Shown: positions 17,607-27,970 of the stretch, in pieces
Layout of the letters: each line of letters opens with the position of its first letter
How positions within the stretch are numbered: position 1 is the first letter of the stretch
Assembly: GCF_001806875.1 (NCBI RefSeq)
Contig: NZ_KV786241.1
Span: 87,318 to 151,317, forward strand
From: Corynebacterium sp. HMSC29G08
GTDB taxonomy: Bacteria; Actinomycetota; Actinomycetes; Mycobacteriales; Mycobacteriaceae
Direction: 5' to 3'
DNA length: 64,000 nt
Translations under genes and position numbers: made by a program
Notes under the pieces: model-generated
The model's input: the letters and a program-made list of their open reading frames with translations, nothing else
Told to the model about the DNA's origin: nothing
Database searches by the model: none

Positions 17607-18557
17607 CTACTTTCCGTACGTCACAGCGTTGGTAACGTCTTGCACGATGCGGAACTGCGTGTCGTCACCGGCGTAGACCAAGCGCGTGGTGGCGGCAATC
17701 TGTCCGTTGGTGGGCAAAGGCTTGCTCAGATCCACCGTCAGCTCCCCGGTAGAGGTGGTGGAGGCGGACTCCACGTTTAGGGACGCCCCGTCCAAATCAC
17801 CGGCAACCTCGTTATCAATGCGCAGCTCTTTTTGGGTGGGAGACTCTTCAATATCCACGTCCAGCTGGACTTCGCTGCCGTTGATTGCACGGACGGTGTA
17901 CATGGTGGTGCGCACCATTGCGGCATCACCCGCCACGCGCGTGGTCACGGTCCACTGGCCACCAACACCCACGGGCTCGGAGGGGAAGACCACGGTGGAA
18001 TTCATCACGCTTAGCAGTGCGCGCTCCACAACCTCGCGGCCAGCCTCAGGCGAATCTACTGGTGGCAGTATCTTCAACGACTGCACCGCACCGGAGTCTG
18101 CTGCGCGCCATCGCATGGTGAAGCCATCATTGCCGGCCACTTCCAAACCAAGGTCTGGATCCGTGTGGCCGCCGCCGCGGGTGATCAGCTCCACCTCGCG
18201 CGCAGCATCCTCCTCACCATCCTGCGGTGCACGCGCTGGCCCAGACGTCACCGTCAACGTGAGGTCCGTGTCCATAACGTCCCCGCCGGCGGGTGCGGTT
18301 GGGTTGAAACTGGCATCATCCTTCGGATCCGCAGTTTGAGCCACACCGCCGGAGACCACCACGTTGGCCTCCCACGGCTCCTCGGCGTCCTGGTAGGTGA
18401 GCACCTGCGGGTTGTCGCCCGGGCTGACCAAGTTCACCTGCGGGGCATCAACAGGGAAGGCCGGAACGCCCTCCAACAGGTCATTCGTGCCCCCGCAGGC
18501 GGTGAGAGCAAGAGCAAGGACAGCGGCGGCACAAGCGCGAAGACGGTTTTTCAGCAC
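17607..18557 (-). CDS. putative lipoprotein, possibly DUF6263-like
   Basis: A 316-residue predicted lipoprotein: signal peptide with LTAC and Cys21, then a largely beta-rich acidic chain without transmembrane segments. It resembles exported corynebacterial proteins grouped as DUF6263, but I am unsure of the family. The GTG start lies 6 bases after TAGGTT, so the mRNA may be leaderless. It lies 9 bases upstream of the ABC-F gene and could be co-transcribed with it; a functional link is not evident. Confidence 0.75.
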   Translation of the reverse strand: MLKNRLRACAAAVLALALTACGGTNDLLEGVPAFPVDAPQVNLVSPGDNPQVLTYQDAEEPWEANVVVSGGVAQTADPKDDASFNPTAPAGGDVMDTDLTLTVTSGPARAPQDGEEDAAREVELITRGGGHTDPDLGLEVAGNDGFTMRWRAADSGAVQSLKILPPVDSPEAGREVVERALLSVMNSTVVFPSEPVGVGGQWTVTTRVAGDAAMVRTTMYTVRAINGSEVQLDVDIEESPTQKELRIDNEVAGDLDGASLNVESASTTSTGELTVDLSKPLPTNGQIAATTRLVYAGDDTQFRIVQDVTNAVTYGK

Positions 18558-18611
18558 ATTCTGAACCTACCCCACACCACCCACAGATCTTGCGGCTACA
18601 GTGATTCGGTG

Positions 18612-19106
18612 ATGAAAGGACGTAACTTCCTCGGGCTAGTCGCGGTGATCATGGTCGTGGCCGCCGCCATAGATCAAGTGGTTAAACAGGTGATGCTGTC
18701 TTGGCTGGAGCCGGGACAAGCCGTCAACGTGATTGGGGATTGGTTCCGGTTCTACCTGCTGTTTAATCCAGGTGCCGCGTTCTCCATGGGGGAGAACATG
18801 ACGTGGCTGTTTACCGCCATCCAGCTTGTCTTCGTGGTCGGTGCCCTGCTGTACGCGCCGAAGCTCACCAACAAGTGGGAAACCGTAGGCATCGGCCTGA
18901 TTGCCGGTGGCGCGTTGGGCAACCTGTGTGACCGACTGTTTCGTGAGCCGGGATTCTGGTTCGGACACGTGGTGGACTACATCTCGGTGGGCAGTTTCGC
19001 CGTATTCAATATTGCAGATGCCTGCATCACCGTCGGCGTCGTGGTGTTTGTGGTGGCGATGTTTGTCACGGAGTTGCGTGCATCGCGCAAGGAGCGCACG
19101 CAATGA
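18612..19106 (+). CDS. lspA: lipoprotein signal peptidase II
   Basis: A 164-residue integral membrane aspartyl protease that cleaves the signal peptide of lipidated prolipoproteins. Four hydrophobic segments are visible. The catalytic aspartates are in GNLCDRLF and FNIADACI, and [11 protein letters not shown] is the conserved loop. The GTG at 18609, one codon earlier, is an alternative start and lies 6 bases from a TACAGT that could be a -10 element. The stop overlaps the next start (ATGA), so rluD is coupled. At least five lipoprotein genes in this window are likely substrates. Confidence 0.95.
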   Translation: MKGRNFLGLVAVIMVVAAAIDQVVKQVMLSWLEPGQAVNVIGDWFRFYLLFNPGAAFSMGENMTWLFTAIQLVFVVGALLYAPKLTNKWETVGIGLIAGGALGNLCDRLFREPGFWFGHVVDYISVGSFAVFNIADACITVGVVVFVVAMFVTELRASRKERTQ

Positions 19107-20032
19107 GCGGGGATTTTCGTTCGTTACCGGTGCCTGAGGGCCTCAGCGGTATGCGTGTAGACGCCGCACTGAGCAAGCTGTTTGGCGTCTCACGTACCGT
19201 GGCCGCGGAAATGGTGGAGGCGGGAGACGTGCTCATTGACTCGCGCGCGGTTGTTAAATCCCACCGAGTCGAGGCCGGTGTGATGCTTGAGGCGACCCTG
19301 CCGGAGCCGAAATCTACCCCGCTGCCGAAAGCGGAGCCCGTAGACGGGCTGACCATTCTGTATCAGGACGATGACGTGATTGCCGTGGATAAGCCGGTTG
19401 GCGTGGCCGCGCACCCCACGCTGGGCTGGGAGGGGCCGACTGTTGTCGGGGGGTTGCAGGCGATGGGCTTTACCCTTCCAGACGCCGGCCCGCCGGAGCG
19501 CAAAGGCATTGTTCAGCGCCTGGATGTGGGCACCTCGGGGGTAATGGTGGTGGCCAACAGTATCTCCGGGTATTCGGTGCTCAAGCATGCGTTTAAAGAG
19601 CGCACGGTGGACAAGACCTACCACGCGCTGGTGCAGGGGTTGCCGGATCCGATTGTGGGCACGATCGATGCGCCGATTGGCCGCCACCCGGCCTCTGGCT
19701 GGAAGTTCGCGGTGGTGGACGACGGTCGCCCGAGCGTGACCCACTACGAAGTTATCGAGGCTTTCCGCCACGCAAGCCTTTTGGAGGTCCATTTGGAAAC
19801 TGGCCGCACGCACCAGATTCGCGTCCACATGTCCGCCGTTGGACACCCGTGCGCAGGCGATCCGATGTACGGTTGCGACCCGAATCTGGCCAAAACTCTG
19901 GGGCTGAAGCGCCAGTGGTTGCACGCCACGAAGCTTGGTTTCACGCACCCTCGCACTGGCGATTCCATGGTGGTTGAGTCCCCGTACCCGGATGATTTGC
20001 AGCATGCGCTGGATACCATTCGCGCTCTGTAG
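19103..20032 (+). CDS. rluD: RluD-type 23S rRNA pseudouridine synthase
   Basis: A 309-residue RluA-family enzyme that converts uridines of 23S rRNA to pseudouridine. An S4 RNA-binding domain covers residues 13-70. The catalytic aspartate lies in [15 protein letters not shown] (around residue 140), and the family motif [12 protein letters not shown] follows near 235. The length is typical. The ATG overlaps the lspA stop by 4 bases. Its own 3' end is overlapped for 29 bases by the following small gene. Confidence 0.95.
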   Translation: MSGDFRSLPVPEGLSGMRVDAALSKLFGVSRTVAAEMVEAGDVLIDSRAVVKSHRVEAGVMLEATLPEPKSTPLPKAEPVDGLTILYQDDDVIAVDKPVGVAAHPTLGWEGPTVVGGLQAMGFTLPDAGPPERKGIVQRLDVGTSGVMVVANSISGYSVLKHAFKERTVDKTYHALVQGLPDPIVGTIDAPIGRHPASGWKFAVVDDGRPSVTHYEVIEAFRHASLLEVHLETGRTHQIRVHMSAVGHPCAGDPMYGCDPNLAKTLGLKRQWLHATKLGFTHPRTGDSMVVESPYPDDLQHALDTIRAL

Positions 20033-20519
20033 CGCGCTTCTCGCCGCCGGCATCTACGTTGTTGGCCTTGCCACCCCAGCTACACCACCCACGATCCAGG
20101 GCGACACCCTTGGCATCGAGCCGGGGGAAGGGTGGTCGGAGTATGAGGGGCGCGCGGGGGCGTCGATAAGCGAAGGCTCCGAACCTTCCTTTGGTCTGGT
20201 CACGTTTGTTCGCCCGCTGAGTCCGAGCGAGGCGGCGGCGGCAGTGGCCAGTCTGCAGCGCGTCAATGGGCTTTTGCTTGTCGACGCCCCGTTGACCCCC
20301 ACCCCCGAACCCCCACCCGGCGAAACCCGAGCCGATGTCTTTGCGCGAGTGACAGACCAACGCATCGGGGCAGTAGTGGCGTATGACACTGCGGACGCCT
20401 TGAAAGACGTGGCACGTGGGGCTGATGTGGCTGCTGTGGAAATGTTGCCGCCCGATGCCGTGTGGGGCGCCTTCACCGTCCTTCCTTGGCATGGGGATCA
20501 CCCCGCTCAAGGTGTATAG
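20004..20519 (+). CDS. membrane-anchored hypothetical protein
   Basis: A 171-residue protein with one N-terminal hydrophobic segment (about 6-22) that is an uncleaved anchor or signal peptide, and an outside part of about 150 residues. A proline-rich stretch ([10 protein letters not shown]) sits near residue 98. I know no family for it. The ATG lies inside the end of rluD, 29 bases before the rluD stop, so it depends on upstream translation. The TAG stop is itself part of the -10 element TATAGT of the next operon. Confidence 0.7.
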   Translation: MRWIPFALCSALLAAGIYVVGLATPATPPTIQGDTLGIEPGEGWSEYEGRAGASISEGSEPSFGLVTFVRPLSPSEAAAAVASLQRVNGLLLVDAPLTPTPEPPPGETRADVFARVTDQRIGAVVAYDTADALKDVARGADVAAVEMLPPDAVWGAFTVLPWHGDHPAQGV

Positions 20520-20520
20520 T
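20515..20520 (+). promoter_or_regulatory. -10 element of the MacAB-like operon
   Basis: GTGTATAGT, an extended -10, overlapping the stop codon of the previous gene. A leader of about 30 bases with GAGGAG precedes the TTG start at 20560, so this operon is not leaderless. Confidence 0.5.
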
Positions 20521-20559
20521 CTCCCAGAGTTGAATGCAGCCTGTTTGTGAGGAGACACC

Positions 20560-22140
20560 TTGGCGAAGCGGCAACACTTTAAGCGCACTACCGCGGCAAT
20601 CATCGTGGCTGGGAGCCTCTTTGCGGCCTCCTGTGGAGTCGGCGGTGGCGAAAACGGGGCAGGCTCAGACGGGCTTTCCCCAGGTGACTACACCATCGCC
20701 AGCGCAGAAGGCGTAACCGACAGCGTGGTAGTTAACGGCAAGATTGCGCCTGTGCGCGCTGTGTCGATCACTACGCCGCTGCAGTCCGAGGTGCGCACCA
20801 TCGCCGTCGCTCCGGGCGACCGTGTGCAGGTGGAACAGTTCCTGGCCGCCATGGACACCGAGCAGCTGGAGCGCCAGCTGGCCGTCCAAGAGCGTCAGCA
20901 GGCGAACGCACAAGCCGAAGCGCAGGCGGGCGTTGAGCAGGCTCAGGCCCAGCTCAACGCACTGAACCAGAGTCTCAACAACGGTACGAACCCCACCATC
21001 CGCCAAGCCCAAGCGCAAGTGGATCAAGCGCAGGCCGCCTATGATGCAGCCGTAGCCGCCAACGGTGGCCCGCGGCTTGTGCGCATCTCTTCACGCATCG
21101 GCGACATGTTCGGCGCCTACCTCTACCCAGAGCAAGTGCCGCCACCATTCCAGTTGCCGGGCGTTGAGTCCGCTCCAGCACCAGCTCCGGCTCCGGCACC
21201 GGCACCGGCTCCGGTTGAACCAGGCGTACCCGCCGCGGGAGCAGCGGTCGGCGTCGAAGAAGCCTACGCCGCACTGCAGGACGCGAAGGCGAACCTGGCT
21301 GCGGCGCGTGCCCAGGTGGAGCAGGAACGCAGCCAGCTGCAGGCACAGGTCAACTCCGCCTCCCGACAGGCAGAGATGGCACAGCTGGAGGCTGGCGACG
21401 GCACCCTGGAATACCAGGTGAAGGAAGCCACCATCTACTCGCCGATTAACGGCGTTGTTACCAGCGTGGACGTTCAGGAAGGTGACATCCCGCAGGGACG
21501 CGTGCTCAGCCTTGCAGATGACTCCCGTCTGCTGATCCGCTCCGAGCTGCGTGAAGCGGATGTGCCGAACGTGTCCAAGGGCAACCGTGTGGTGTTCACC
21601 TCCACTGCCACAGGCAAGAAGGAATTCGAAGGCCGCGTCACCCGCGTTTCCCCGGCGGCAGCTACGCCGAGTGACCCGAAGAGCGCCATGCAGGGCGGAG
21701 GCGATGCCGCCGTGGTTTTCCCTGTGGAAATCGAGGTCACCGGAGACACCGAGGGGCTGCTGCTCGGCGGCACCGTGCGCGCTGAGATCATCACAGCCGA
21801 ATCCGACAACGCGCTGAACGTCCCGGCAGACGCCGTGTTTGAAGAAGACGGCAAGAAGCAAGTCCTCGTCCTGGCTACCGACTCGGACAACGTCCGCTCC
21901 GGCAAGGTAGAAGTCCGCACCGTTGAAACCGGCGCTTCCAACGACATTGACGTTGCCATCACCGGCGGTGAGCTCAAAGCTGGCGACATCGTGATCAACT
22001 GGCCGGAAGACTACAAGGACCGTCTCGGCGAGACCGTAGAGATCACCGACGAGGGTTTTGATCCTGCCGACGTTGCGGCGGCCCGTGGCGGCAGCGATAA
22101 GGCTGAAAAAGCCGATAAAGCCGACGCAGCAGCGAACTAA
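20560..22140 (+). CDS. MacA-like periplasmic adaptor (membrane fusion lipoprotein)
   Basis: A 526-residue HlyD/MacA-type adaptor of a tripartite-like ABC exporter. A lipobox AASC (Cys25) anchors it outside. A biotinyl-lipoyl half follows (ITTPLQSEVRTIAVAPGDRVQV, noted by its PGDRV core), then a coiled-coil hairpin (about 105-290), the second lipoyl half (ATIYSPINGVVTSVDVQEGD, near 290-310) and beta-barrel regions. An Ala/Pro repeat (APAPAP, about 205-220) is inserted in the hairpin, which is unusual. The TTG start has GAGGAG 5-6 bases upstream. It is first in an operon with the ATPase and permease. Confidence 0.9.
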   Translation: MAKRQHFKRTTAAIIVAGSLFAASCGVGGGENGAGSDGLSPGDYTIASAEGVTDSVVVNGKIAPVRAVSITTPLQSEVRTIAVAPGDRVQVEQFLAAMDTEQLERQLAVQERQQANAQAEAQAGVEQAQAQLNALNQSLNNGTNPTIRQAQAQVDQAQAAYDAAVAANGGPRLVRISSRIGDMFGAYLYPEQVPPPFQLPGVESAPAPAPAPAPAPAPVEPGVPAAGAAVGVEEAYAALQDAKANLAAARAQVEQERSQLQAQVNSASRQAEMAQLEAGDGTLEYQVKEATIYSPINGVVTSVDVQEGDIPQGRVLSLADDSRLLIRSELREADVPNVSKGNRVVFTSTATGKKEFEGRVTRVSPAAATPSDPKSAMQGGGDAAVVFPVEIEVTGDTEGLLLGGTVRAEIITAESDNALNVPADAVFEEDGKKQVLVLATDSDNVRSGKVEVRTVETGASNDIDVAITGGELKAGDIVINWPEDYKDRLGETVEITDEGFDPADVAAARGGSDKAEKADKADAAAN

Positions 22141-22151
22141 GGGAGGCGCCC

Positions 22152-22991
22152 ATGGACGCAGAGGAAAAAGATCCGTTCTTCTTCGGGGAAGAAGCCGAAG
22201 AGACTGAAAAAGTTGAACAGGCTGAACAGGCTGAACAGGTTGACGCTGGCGTCGACAAGCCTCAAGCTCTTGCGGACACTGGACTGCTCATTGACATGCG
22301 CAGTGTGGTCAAAACCTACAACGTGGGTGAGCCGAGCGAGCTGACCGTGCTGCACGGGGTGGATTTTCATGCCAAGCAGCGAGAGTTCGTCTCCATTGTC
22401 GGCCCCTCCGGTGGTGGTAAATCGACGCTGATGAACATCATCGGCATGCTTGATCGGCCAACCAGCGGCGCGTACGCGTTTAACGGGGAGCCGGTGTATG
22501 CGAAAAGCGACAAGGAACTTGCCAGCTACCGCAGCAAAAACATTGGCTTTATCTTCCAAAACTTCAATTTGATCGGCCGCATCGACGCGTTGCAAAACGT
22601 GGCCATGCCGATGATGTACGCAGGCGTAGACCGCAAAACACGTGAAGCACGTGCGGAAGAGCTGCTGGCCATGATGGGCATGGGGGATCGCATCCACCAC
22701 AACCCGAATGAGCTTTCCGGTGGTCAGAAGCAACGTGTGGCTATTGCGCGTGCGCTGGCCAATGACCCAGACCTGCTGCTTGCCGACGAACCGACGGGCG
22801 CCCTTGACTCCAAAACCGGCCGGCTGGTGATGGATCTGTTCCACAAGCTGAACCAGGAGATGGGCAAAGCGATTGTGTTCATTACCCACAACCCGGAGCT
22901 TGCGGAAGAAACGCAGCGCATTGTGGAGATTATGGACGGCCGCATTTCCGGCGAACGCACCCCAGCGGGAGTGCAGGAAAGCGCGGGATAA
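22152..22991 (+). CDS. MacB-type ABC transporter ATPase
   Basis: A 279-residue ATPase driving the neighbouring FtsX-like permease. A charged N-terminal extension of about 45 residues with EQAEQ repeats precedes the domain. Walker A is GPSGGGKST, the signature LSGGQKQRVAIARAL, and Walker B LLADEPTGALDS; the class-specific FIFQNFNLIGR is present. Such systems use ATP to work a periplasmic pump exporting peptides, antibiotics or lipids. GGAGG lies 6 bases before the ATG. Confidence 0.93.
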   Translation: MDAEEKDPFFFGEEAEETEKVEQAEQAEQVDAGVDKPQALADTGLLIDMRSVVKTYNVGEPSELTVLHGVDFHAKQREFVSIVGPSGGGKSTLMNIIGMLDRPTSGAYAFNGEPVYAKSDKELASYRSKNIGFIFQNFNLIGRIDALQNVAMPMMYAGVDRKTREARAEELLAMMGMGDRIHHNPNELSGGQKQRVAIARALANDPDLLLADEPTGALDSKTGRLVMDLFHKLNQEMGKAIVFITHNPELAEETQRIVEIMDGRISGERTPAGVQESAG

Positions 22992-22994
22992 GCA

Positions 22995-24266
22995 ATGGAT
23001 GTGAGAGAGTCCATCAGGCTTGCGGCATCGAGTCTGAACACCAATAAGCTGCGTTCGCTGCTCACACTTTTGGGCATCATCATCGGCATCATGGCCGTGA
23101 TCATCATCATGACGCTCGGCCGCGCTCTGGAGAACGAGGTGCTACGCGGCCTGGAAGGCGTGGGAACCACCACGCACCCAGTGCTCGTGCACGAGCGTCC
23201 AGATGAGGAAGCGGCGGACGATGATCCGTTTGCCGCGCTGTCCTACATGCCGCCGACCGAAGAGCGCGACGGTGTGACCTTGGATCAGCTCGCGGAGCTT
23301 CAGGCGAGCTTTGGTGACCGGGTGCGTGCCGTGGACATTGACGTCGGCGGCGAGGGCGAAGTGGCCAACGGTGATGCCACAGCTAGCTCCAGCGTGACCG
23401 CAGTGCTCCCGGATTCCTTGGACATGCAAGGGCAAACGGTGCAGTACGGACGCGGAATCACCAGTGCGGATTTGGATAGCCAGCGCCCTGTTGCGGTGGT
23501 GTCGTCCGAGTTCGTTGAAGCCCTGTTCAACGGAGACCCGAAAGAAGCGCTGGGCAAGCGTTTCGACGTCACGTTGGACTCCACCACCGCAGTATTCACA
23601 GTGGTGGGTGTCCTTGAGCCCTTTAACTCCGGCGGCATGATGACAGGTACGCAGTCCTATGCGAAGATCTTCGTGCCGGCTACCTCTATGGACCGCGTTG
23701 GTGTGGAGGCAAGCTGGGTGTCGTCGTTTAGCGTGCAGTCTTCCCCGGATGAGGAAAGCGCCGTGTTCCAAGCTGACCTGCAGCAGTACTTGGACCGCAT
23801 GTACGCCAAGAACGAGGATTATGAGGCGGAAGTGGTGGACTTGTCGTCCTCACTGGAGGAGCTCACTGGTATTTTCCGCATCATGTCCACGGTGCTGTCC
23901 GCCATTGGTGGCATCTCGCTTTTGGTCGGTGGCATCGGCGTGATGAATATTATGTTGATCACGGTCACCGAGCGCACCCGCGAGATCGGTGTGCGCAAGG
24001 CACTGGGTGCTACCCAAAATGACATCCGCGTCCAGTTCATTGTGGAAGCGATGATGGTCTGTCTCATTGGCGGCATCATCGGCGTGCTCTTCGGCGGTGC
24101 TATCGGCATGATCGCCACAGCGGCGTTTGATGCATTTACGTGGCCGCCAGTCAGTGCGGTGGTGTTCGCGCTGTTGTTCTCTTTAGGAACGGGTGTGTTC
24201 TTCGGCGCGTATCCAGCGGCAAAGGCAGCAAAGATGCAGCCTATCGACGCGTTGCGCTACGAATAA
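22995..24266 (+). CDS. MacB/FtsX-type ABC transporter permease
   Basis: A 423-residue permease with the mechanotransmission-transporter layout: one N-terminal membrane helix (about 20-42), a large extracytoplasmic MacB-PCD domain (about 50-290), and three C-terminal helices including GGIGVMNIMLITVTERTREIG, noted by its TERTREIG coupling motif. It starts 3 bases after the ATPase gene. The substrate cannot be read from the sequence. Confidence 0.93.
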   Translation: MDVRESIRLAASSLNTNKLRSLLTLLGIIIGIMAVIIIMTLGRALENEVLRGLEGVGTTTHPVLVHERPDEEAADDDPFAALSYMPPTEERDGVTLDQLAELQASFGDRVRAVDIDVGGEGEVANGDATASSSVTAVLPDSLDMQGQTVQYGRGITSADLDSQRPVAVVSSEFVEALFNGDPKEALGKRFDVTLDSTTAVFTVVGVLEPFNSGGMMTGTQSYAKIFVPATSMDRVGVEASWVSSFSVQSSPDEESAVFQADLQQYLDRMYAKNEDYEAEVVDLSSSLEELTGIFRIMSTVLSAIGGISLLVGGIGVMNIMLITVTERTREIGVRKALGATQNDIRVQFIVEAMMVCLIGGIIGVLFGGAIGMIATAAFDAFTWPPVSAVVFALLFSLGTGVFFGAYPAAKAAKMQPIDALRYE

Positions 24267-24286
24267 CACCTGTGTCATGGCGCGGA

Positions 24287-24292
24287 TATGAT
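24287..24292 (+). promoter_or_regulatory. -10 element of dnaE (leaderless)
   Basis: TATGAT, close to consensus, 7 bases before the ATG at 24300. It overlaps the two upstream ATG codons and so argues against them as starts. Confidence 0.55.
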
Positions 24293-24299
24293 GGTCCGC

Positions 24300-27200
24300 A
24301 TGGCCAAGCAATCTTCCTTCGTTCACCTGCATAACCACACAGAGTTTTCCATGCTTGACGGCATGGCAAAGGTGGATCTGTTGGCGGAGGAAGTCGCCCG
24401 CCAGGGGATGCCTGCGGTGGGCATGACAGACCACGGAAACATGTTCGGGTCTAATGCGTTCTACCGTCGCATGGTAGACGCTGGCGTTAAGCCGATTATT
24501 GGCATTGAGGCCTACATGGCGCCGGAGTCGCGCTTTAACAAGAAGCGTGTGCTGTGGGGCACGCCCGACCAGAAATCTGATGACGTTTCTGCCTCTGGCG
24601 CGTACCTGCACCAGACGATGCTGGCGGAGAACGCGACTGGCCTGCGTAACCTGTTTAAGTTGTCTTCGCTGGCGTCCTATGAGGGTCAGCTTGGTAAGTG
24701 GCCGCGTATGGACGCGGAGCTGATCGCCGAACACGCTGACGGCATTATCGCCACGACAGGCTGCCCGTCTGGTGATGTGCAGACCCGTCTGCGCCTGGGC
24801 CAGTATGACGCGGCGCTGGAGGCGGCGGCGATGTGGCAGGACATCTACGGCCGGGACAACTACTTCCTGGAGCTGATGGACCACGGCCTGCACATTGAGC
24901 GGCGTGTGCGAGAAGACCTGCTGCGCATTGGCCAAGCGTTGGACCTGCCGCCGCTGGTGACCAATGACTGCCACTACGTGCTGGAGTCGCAGGCGCCGGC
25001 GCACGAGGCGATGCTGTGTGTGCAAACCGGGAAGACGTTGATGGACCCGGACCGTTTTAAGTTTGATGGCACCGGCTACTACATCAAGTCCGCTGAACAG
25101 ATGCGTGAGCTGTGGGACACCGATGTGCCGGACGGCTGTGACAACACGCTGTGGATTGCAGAGCGCGTGGGGGATTACTCGGAGCTGTGGGAGGAGCACC
25201 CGCATGACCGCATGCCGATTGCGGACGTGCCGGAGGGCCACACGCCGACATCTTGGCTGATGGAAGAAGTCATGCGTGGCTTGCAGGCACGCTTCCCAGA
25301 TCAGGAGGTGCCGCAGAGCTACATCGAGCGTGCGCGCTACGAAGTGGACGTTATTGACATGAAGGGCTACCCGTCCTACTTCCTCATCGTCGCCGAGATT
25401 ATTAAGCACGCTCGTGAGATTGGTATTCGCGTCGGTCCTGGCCGTGGTTCGGCTGCGGGTGCGCTGGTGGCGTACGCGCTGACTATCACCAACATTGACC
25501 CGATGGAGCACGGCCTGCTCTTTGAGCGATTCTTGAACCCGGAGCGTCCGTCCGCACCGGATATTGATATTGACTTTGATGATCGCCGCCGTGGAGAGAT
25601 GATCACCTACGCCGCTGAACGTTGGGGCGAAGACAAGATTGCCCAGGTGATCACCTTTGGCACGGTGAAGACCAAGCAGGCCATTAAAGACGCAGCGAAG
25701 GTGAACTTCGGCCAGCCCGGCTTCCAGATGGCGGACCGTATTAACGCGGCGCTGCCGCCGGCGATCATGGCGAAAGACATTCCGCTGGCCGGTATCACAG
25801 ACCCGGACCACCCGCGTTTTGCGGAGGCTGCCGAGGTGCGATCCCTCATTGAGACCGACCCGGATGTGGCCAAGATCTACGAAACGGCCCGTGGCCTTGA
25901 AGGTGTGGTCCGTCAGGCTGGTGTGCACGCCTGTGCTGTGATTATGGCGTCCGTGCCGCTGATGGAGCACATTCCGATGTGGAAGCGTCCGGCGGACGGT
26001 GCGTTGATCACCGGCTGGGACTACCCGGCGTGTGAGGCCATCGGCCTGCTGAAGATGGACTTTTTGGGTCTGCGAAACTTGACGGTGCTGGGGGATGCGC
26101 TGGAAAACGTCGAAAAGAACCGGGGCGAAACCATCGACCTAGAAGGCTTGGATACTGACGACGCAGCCGTGTACGAGCTACTCGGCCGCGGCGACACACT
26201 GGGTGTGTTCCAGCTGGACTCTGGTGGCATGCAGGAGCTGCTCAAGCGCATGAAGCCGACGGGCTTTAACGATATTGTGGCGTCTTTGGCGCTGTACCGC
26301 CCGGGCCCGATGGGTGTGAACGCGCACTGGGATTACGCGGACCGCAAGAATGGGCGCAAGCCGATCACCCCAATTCATCCGGAGCTGGAAGAGCCGCTGC
26401 GGGAGATTTTGGATGAGACCTACGGCCTGATCGTGTACCAAGAGCAGATCATGAACATCTCTCAGAAAGTGGCCAACTACACCGCCGGCCAAGCAGACGG
26501 CTTCCGTAAAGCCATGGGTAAGAAGAAGCCGGAGGTGCTGGCCAAGGAGTACGAGACGTTCTCCCAGGGCATGTTTGAGAACGGTTACTCCAAGGCGGCG
26601 GTGGACGCGCTGTGGGGCACGATCGAACCGTTTGCGTCCTACGCGTTTAACAAGTCGCACGCTGCGGGGTATGCGCTGGTGTCGTACTGGACGGCCTATA
26701 TGAAGGCGAACTACACCGCCGAGTACATGGCGGCACTGTTGACCTCTGTGGGTGACAAGAAGGACAAGTCAGCCATCTATCTATCCGATTGCCGCCACAT
26801 GGGGATCTCTGTGCTGCAGCCGGATATCAATGAGTCCGAAGAAAACTTCATGGCCGTGGGTAAAGACGTCCGCTACGGCCTTGCCGCCATCCGCAACGTT
26901 GGTGTGGAAGTGGTGGAGTCCATTAAGGAAACCCGCCACGCCAAGGGGGCATTTACAAGCTTCTCGGACTACCTGGACAAGATTGATCTGCTGCCGTGTA
27001 ACAAGCGCATCACAGAATCTTTGATCAAGGCAGGTGCGTTTGACTCACTTGGGCACCCGCGCAAGGGCTTGATGCTGATCCAGGAAGACGCCGTGGATTC
27101 CGTGCTTGCCACGAAGAAGGCTGCGGATAAGGGCCAGTTTGACCTGTTTGCCTCCTTTGGCGGCGACGATGAGGCCACGGCCAATGCCTTTGCCATTGAA

Positions 27201-27860
27201 GTTCCGGATGATGAGTGGGAGAAGAAACACGCCCTAGCGCTGGAGCGTGAAATGTTGGGCCTGTACGTCTCTGGCCACCCGCTGGATGGCTTTGAAGAAG
27301 CCATTGACGCGCAGACCGATACGCAGCTGACGACCATCTTGGCGGGCGAACTGCGCCACGGCGCTGAGGTGACCATCGGCGGACTGATCTCCTCGGTGGA
27401 CCGCAGGTTTTCCAAGAAGGACGGCTCCCCGTGGGCCATTGTCACGATTGAAGACCACCACGGTGCCCAGGTTGAGGTGCTGCTGTTCAACAAGGTCTAC
27501 GCACTTGTGGCGCCGCAGATCGTTGAAGACAACATCATTTTGGTCAAGGCACACGTCTCCATCCGCGATGAGCGCATGAGCCTGTTCGGTGATGACGTCA
27601 AGGTGCCGGAACTCGGCCCCGGCGGCGGCGCCGGTTTGCCGCTGCGCCTGACCATGCGCACCGACCAGTGCACAGTGGACAACATCAGCAAGCTCAAGTC
27701 GGTGTTGCTCAACAACCCGGGTGACACGGACGTGTACCTCAACCTTGTCAACGGCGAGCACTCGCAGCTCCTCGTACTGGGAGATCACCTGCGGGTTGAT
27801 CGCTCTGCGTCGCTCATGGGTGACCTGAAGGCGTCGATGGGGCCGGGCATTTTAGGGTAA
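24300..27860 (+). CDS. dnaE: DNA polymerase III alpha subunit
   Basis: The 1186-residue replicative polymerase. The N-terminal PHP domain ([13 protein letters not shown], residues 8-20, and GMTDHG) holds a metal-dependent 3'-5' exonuclease site that provides proofreading in actinobacteria. The palm domain has PDIDIDFDD near residue 420 and the third aspartate region near 570-600. A C-terminal OB fold ([17 protein letters not shown], around 1025) binds DNA. The ATG at 24300 gives [13 protein letters not shown], the usual corynebacterial beginning. Confidence 0.98.
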   Translation: MAKQSSFVHLHNHTEFSMLDGMAKVDLLAEEVARQGMPAVGMTDHGNMFGSNAFYRRMVDAGVKPIIGIEAYMAPESRFNKKRVLWGTPDQKSDDVSASGAYLHQTMLAENATGLRNLFKLSSLASYEGQLGKWPRMDAELIAEHADGIIATTGCPSGDVQTRLRLGQYDAALEAAAMWQDIYGRDNYFLELMDHGLHIERRVREDLLRIGQALDLPPLVTNDCHYVLESQAPAHEAMLCVQTGKTLMDPDRFKFDGTGYYIKSAEQMRELWDTDVPDGCDNTLWIAERVGDYSELWEEHPHDRMPIADVPEGHTPTSWLMEEVMRGLQARFPDQEVPQSYIERARYEVDVIDMKGYPSYFLIVAEIIKHAREIGIRVGPGRGSAAGALVAYALTITNIDPMEHGLLFERFLNPERPSAPDIDIDFDDRRRGEMITYAAERWGEDKIAQVITFGTVKTKQAIKDAAKVNFGQPGFQMADRINAALPPAIMAKDIPLAGITDPDHPRFAEAAEVRSLIETDPDVAKIYETARGLEGVVRQAGVHACAVIMASVPLMEHIPMWKRPADGALITGWDYPACEAIGLLKMDFLGLRNLTVLGDALENVEKNRGETIDLEGLDTDDAAVYELLGRGDTLGVFQLDSGGMQELLKRMKPTGFNDIVASLALYRPGPMGVNAHWDYADRKNGRKPITPIHPELEEPLREILDETYGLIVYQEQIMNISQKVANYTAGQADGFRKAMGKKKPEVLAKEYETFSQGMFENGYSKAAVDALWGTIEPFASYAFNKSHAAGYALVSYWTAYMKANYTAEYMAALLTSVGDKKDKSAIYLSDCRHMGISVLQPDINESEENFMAVGKDVRYGLAAIRNVGVEVVESIKETRHAKGAFTSFSDYLDKIDLLPCNKRITESLIKAGAFDSLGHPRKGLMLIQEDAVDSVLATKKAADKGQFDLFASFGGDDEATANAFAIEVPDDEWEKKHALALEREMLGLYVSGHPLDGFEEAIDAQTDTQLTTILAGELRHGAEVTIGGLISSVDRRFSKKDGSPWAIVTIEDHHGAQVEVLLFNKVYALVAPQIVEDNIILVKAHVSIRDERMSLFGDDVKVPELGPGGGAGLPLRLTMRTDQCTVDNISKLKSVLLNNPGDTDVYLNLVNGEHSQLLVLGDHLRVDRSASLMGDLKASMGPGILG

Positions 27861-27864
27861 TGAT

Positions 27865-27881
27865 TTTCCGCGGCGCGGAAA
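27865..27881. repeat. palindrome TTTCCGC-GGC-GCGGAAA, copy 5
   Basis: Seven-base perfect arms, starting 5 bases after the dnaE stop; no T-run follows. It may end or protect the dnaE mRNA. Confidence 0.75.
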
Positions 27882-27970
27882 CATCTGCTGAAGTGGATAA
27901 AGAAGCTGGCTGGCGTATTCTCTGGTTCAGATAATTTTAAAATTCCTGAGTACCCGAAAAGGAGCGTTCA

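Noticed and set aside
27865..27881. Palindrome behind dnaE as a rho-independent terminator
   Set aside because: A hairpin is possible, but no T-run follows, and the same palindrome occurs in places without a gene end, so I call it a repeat.
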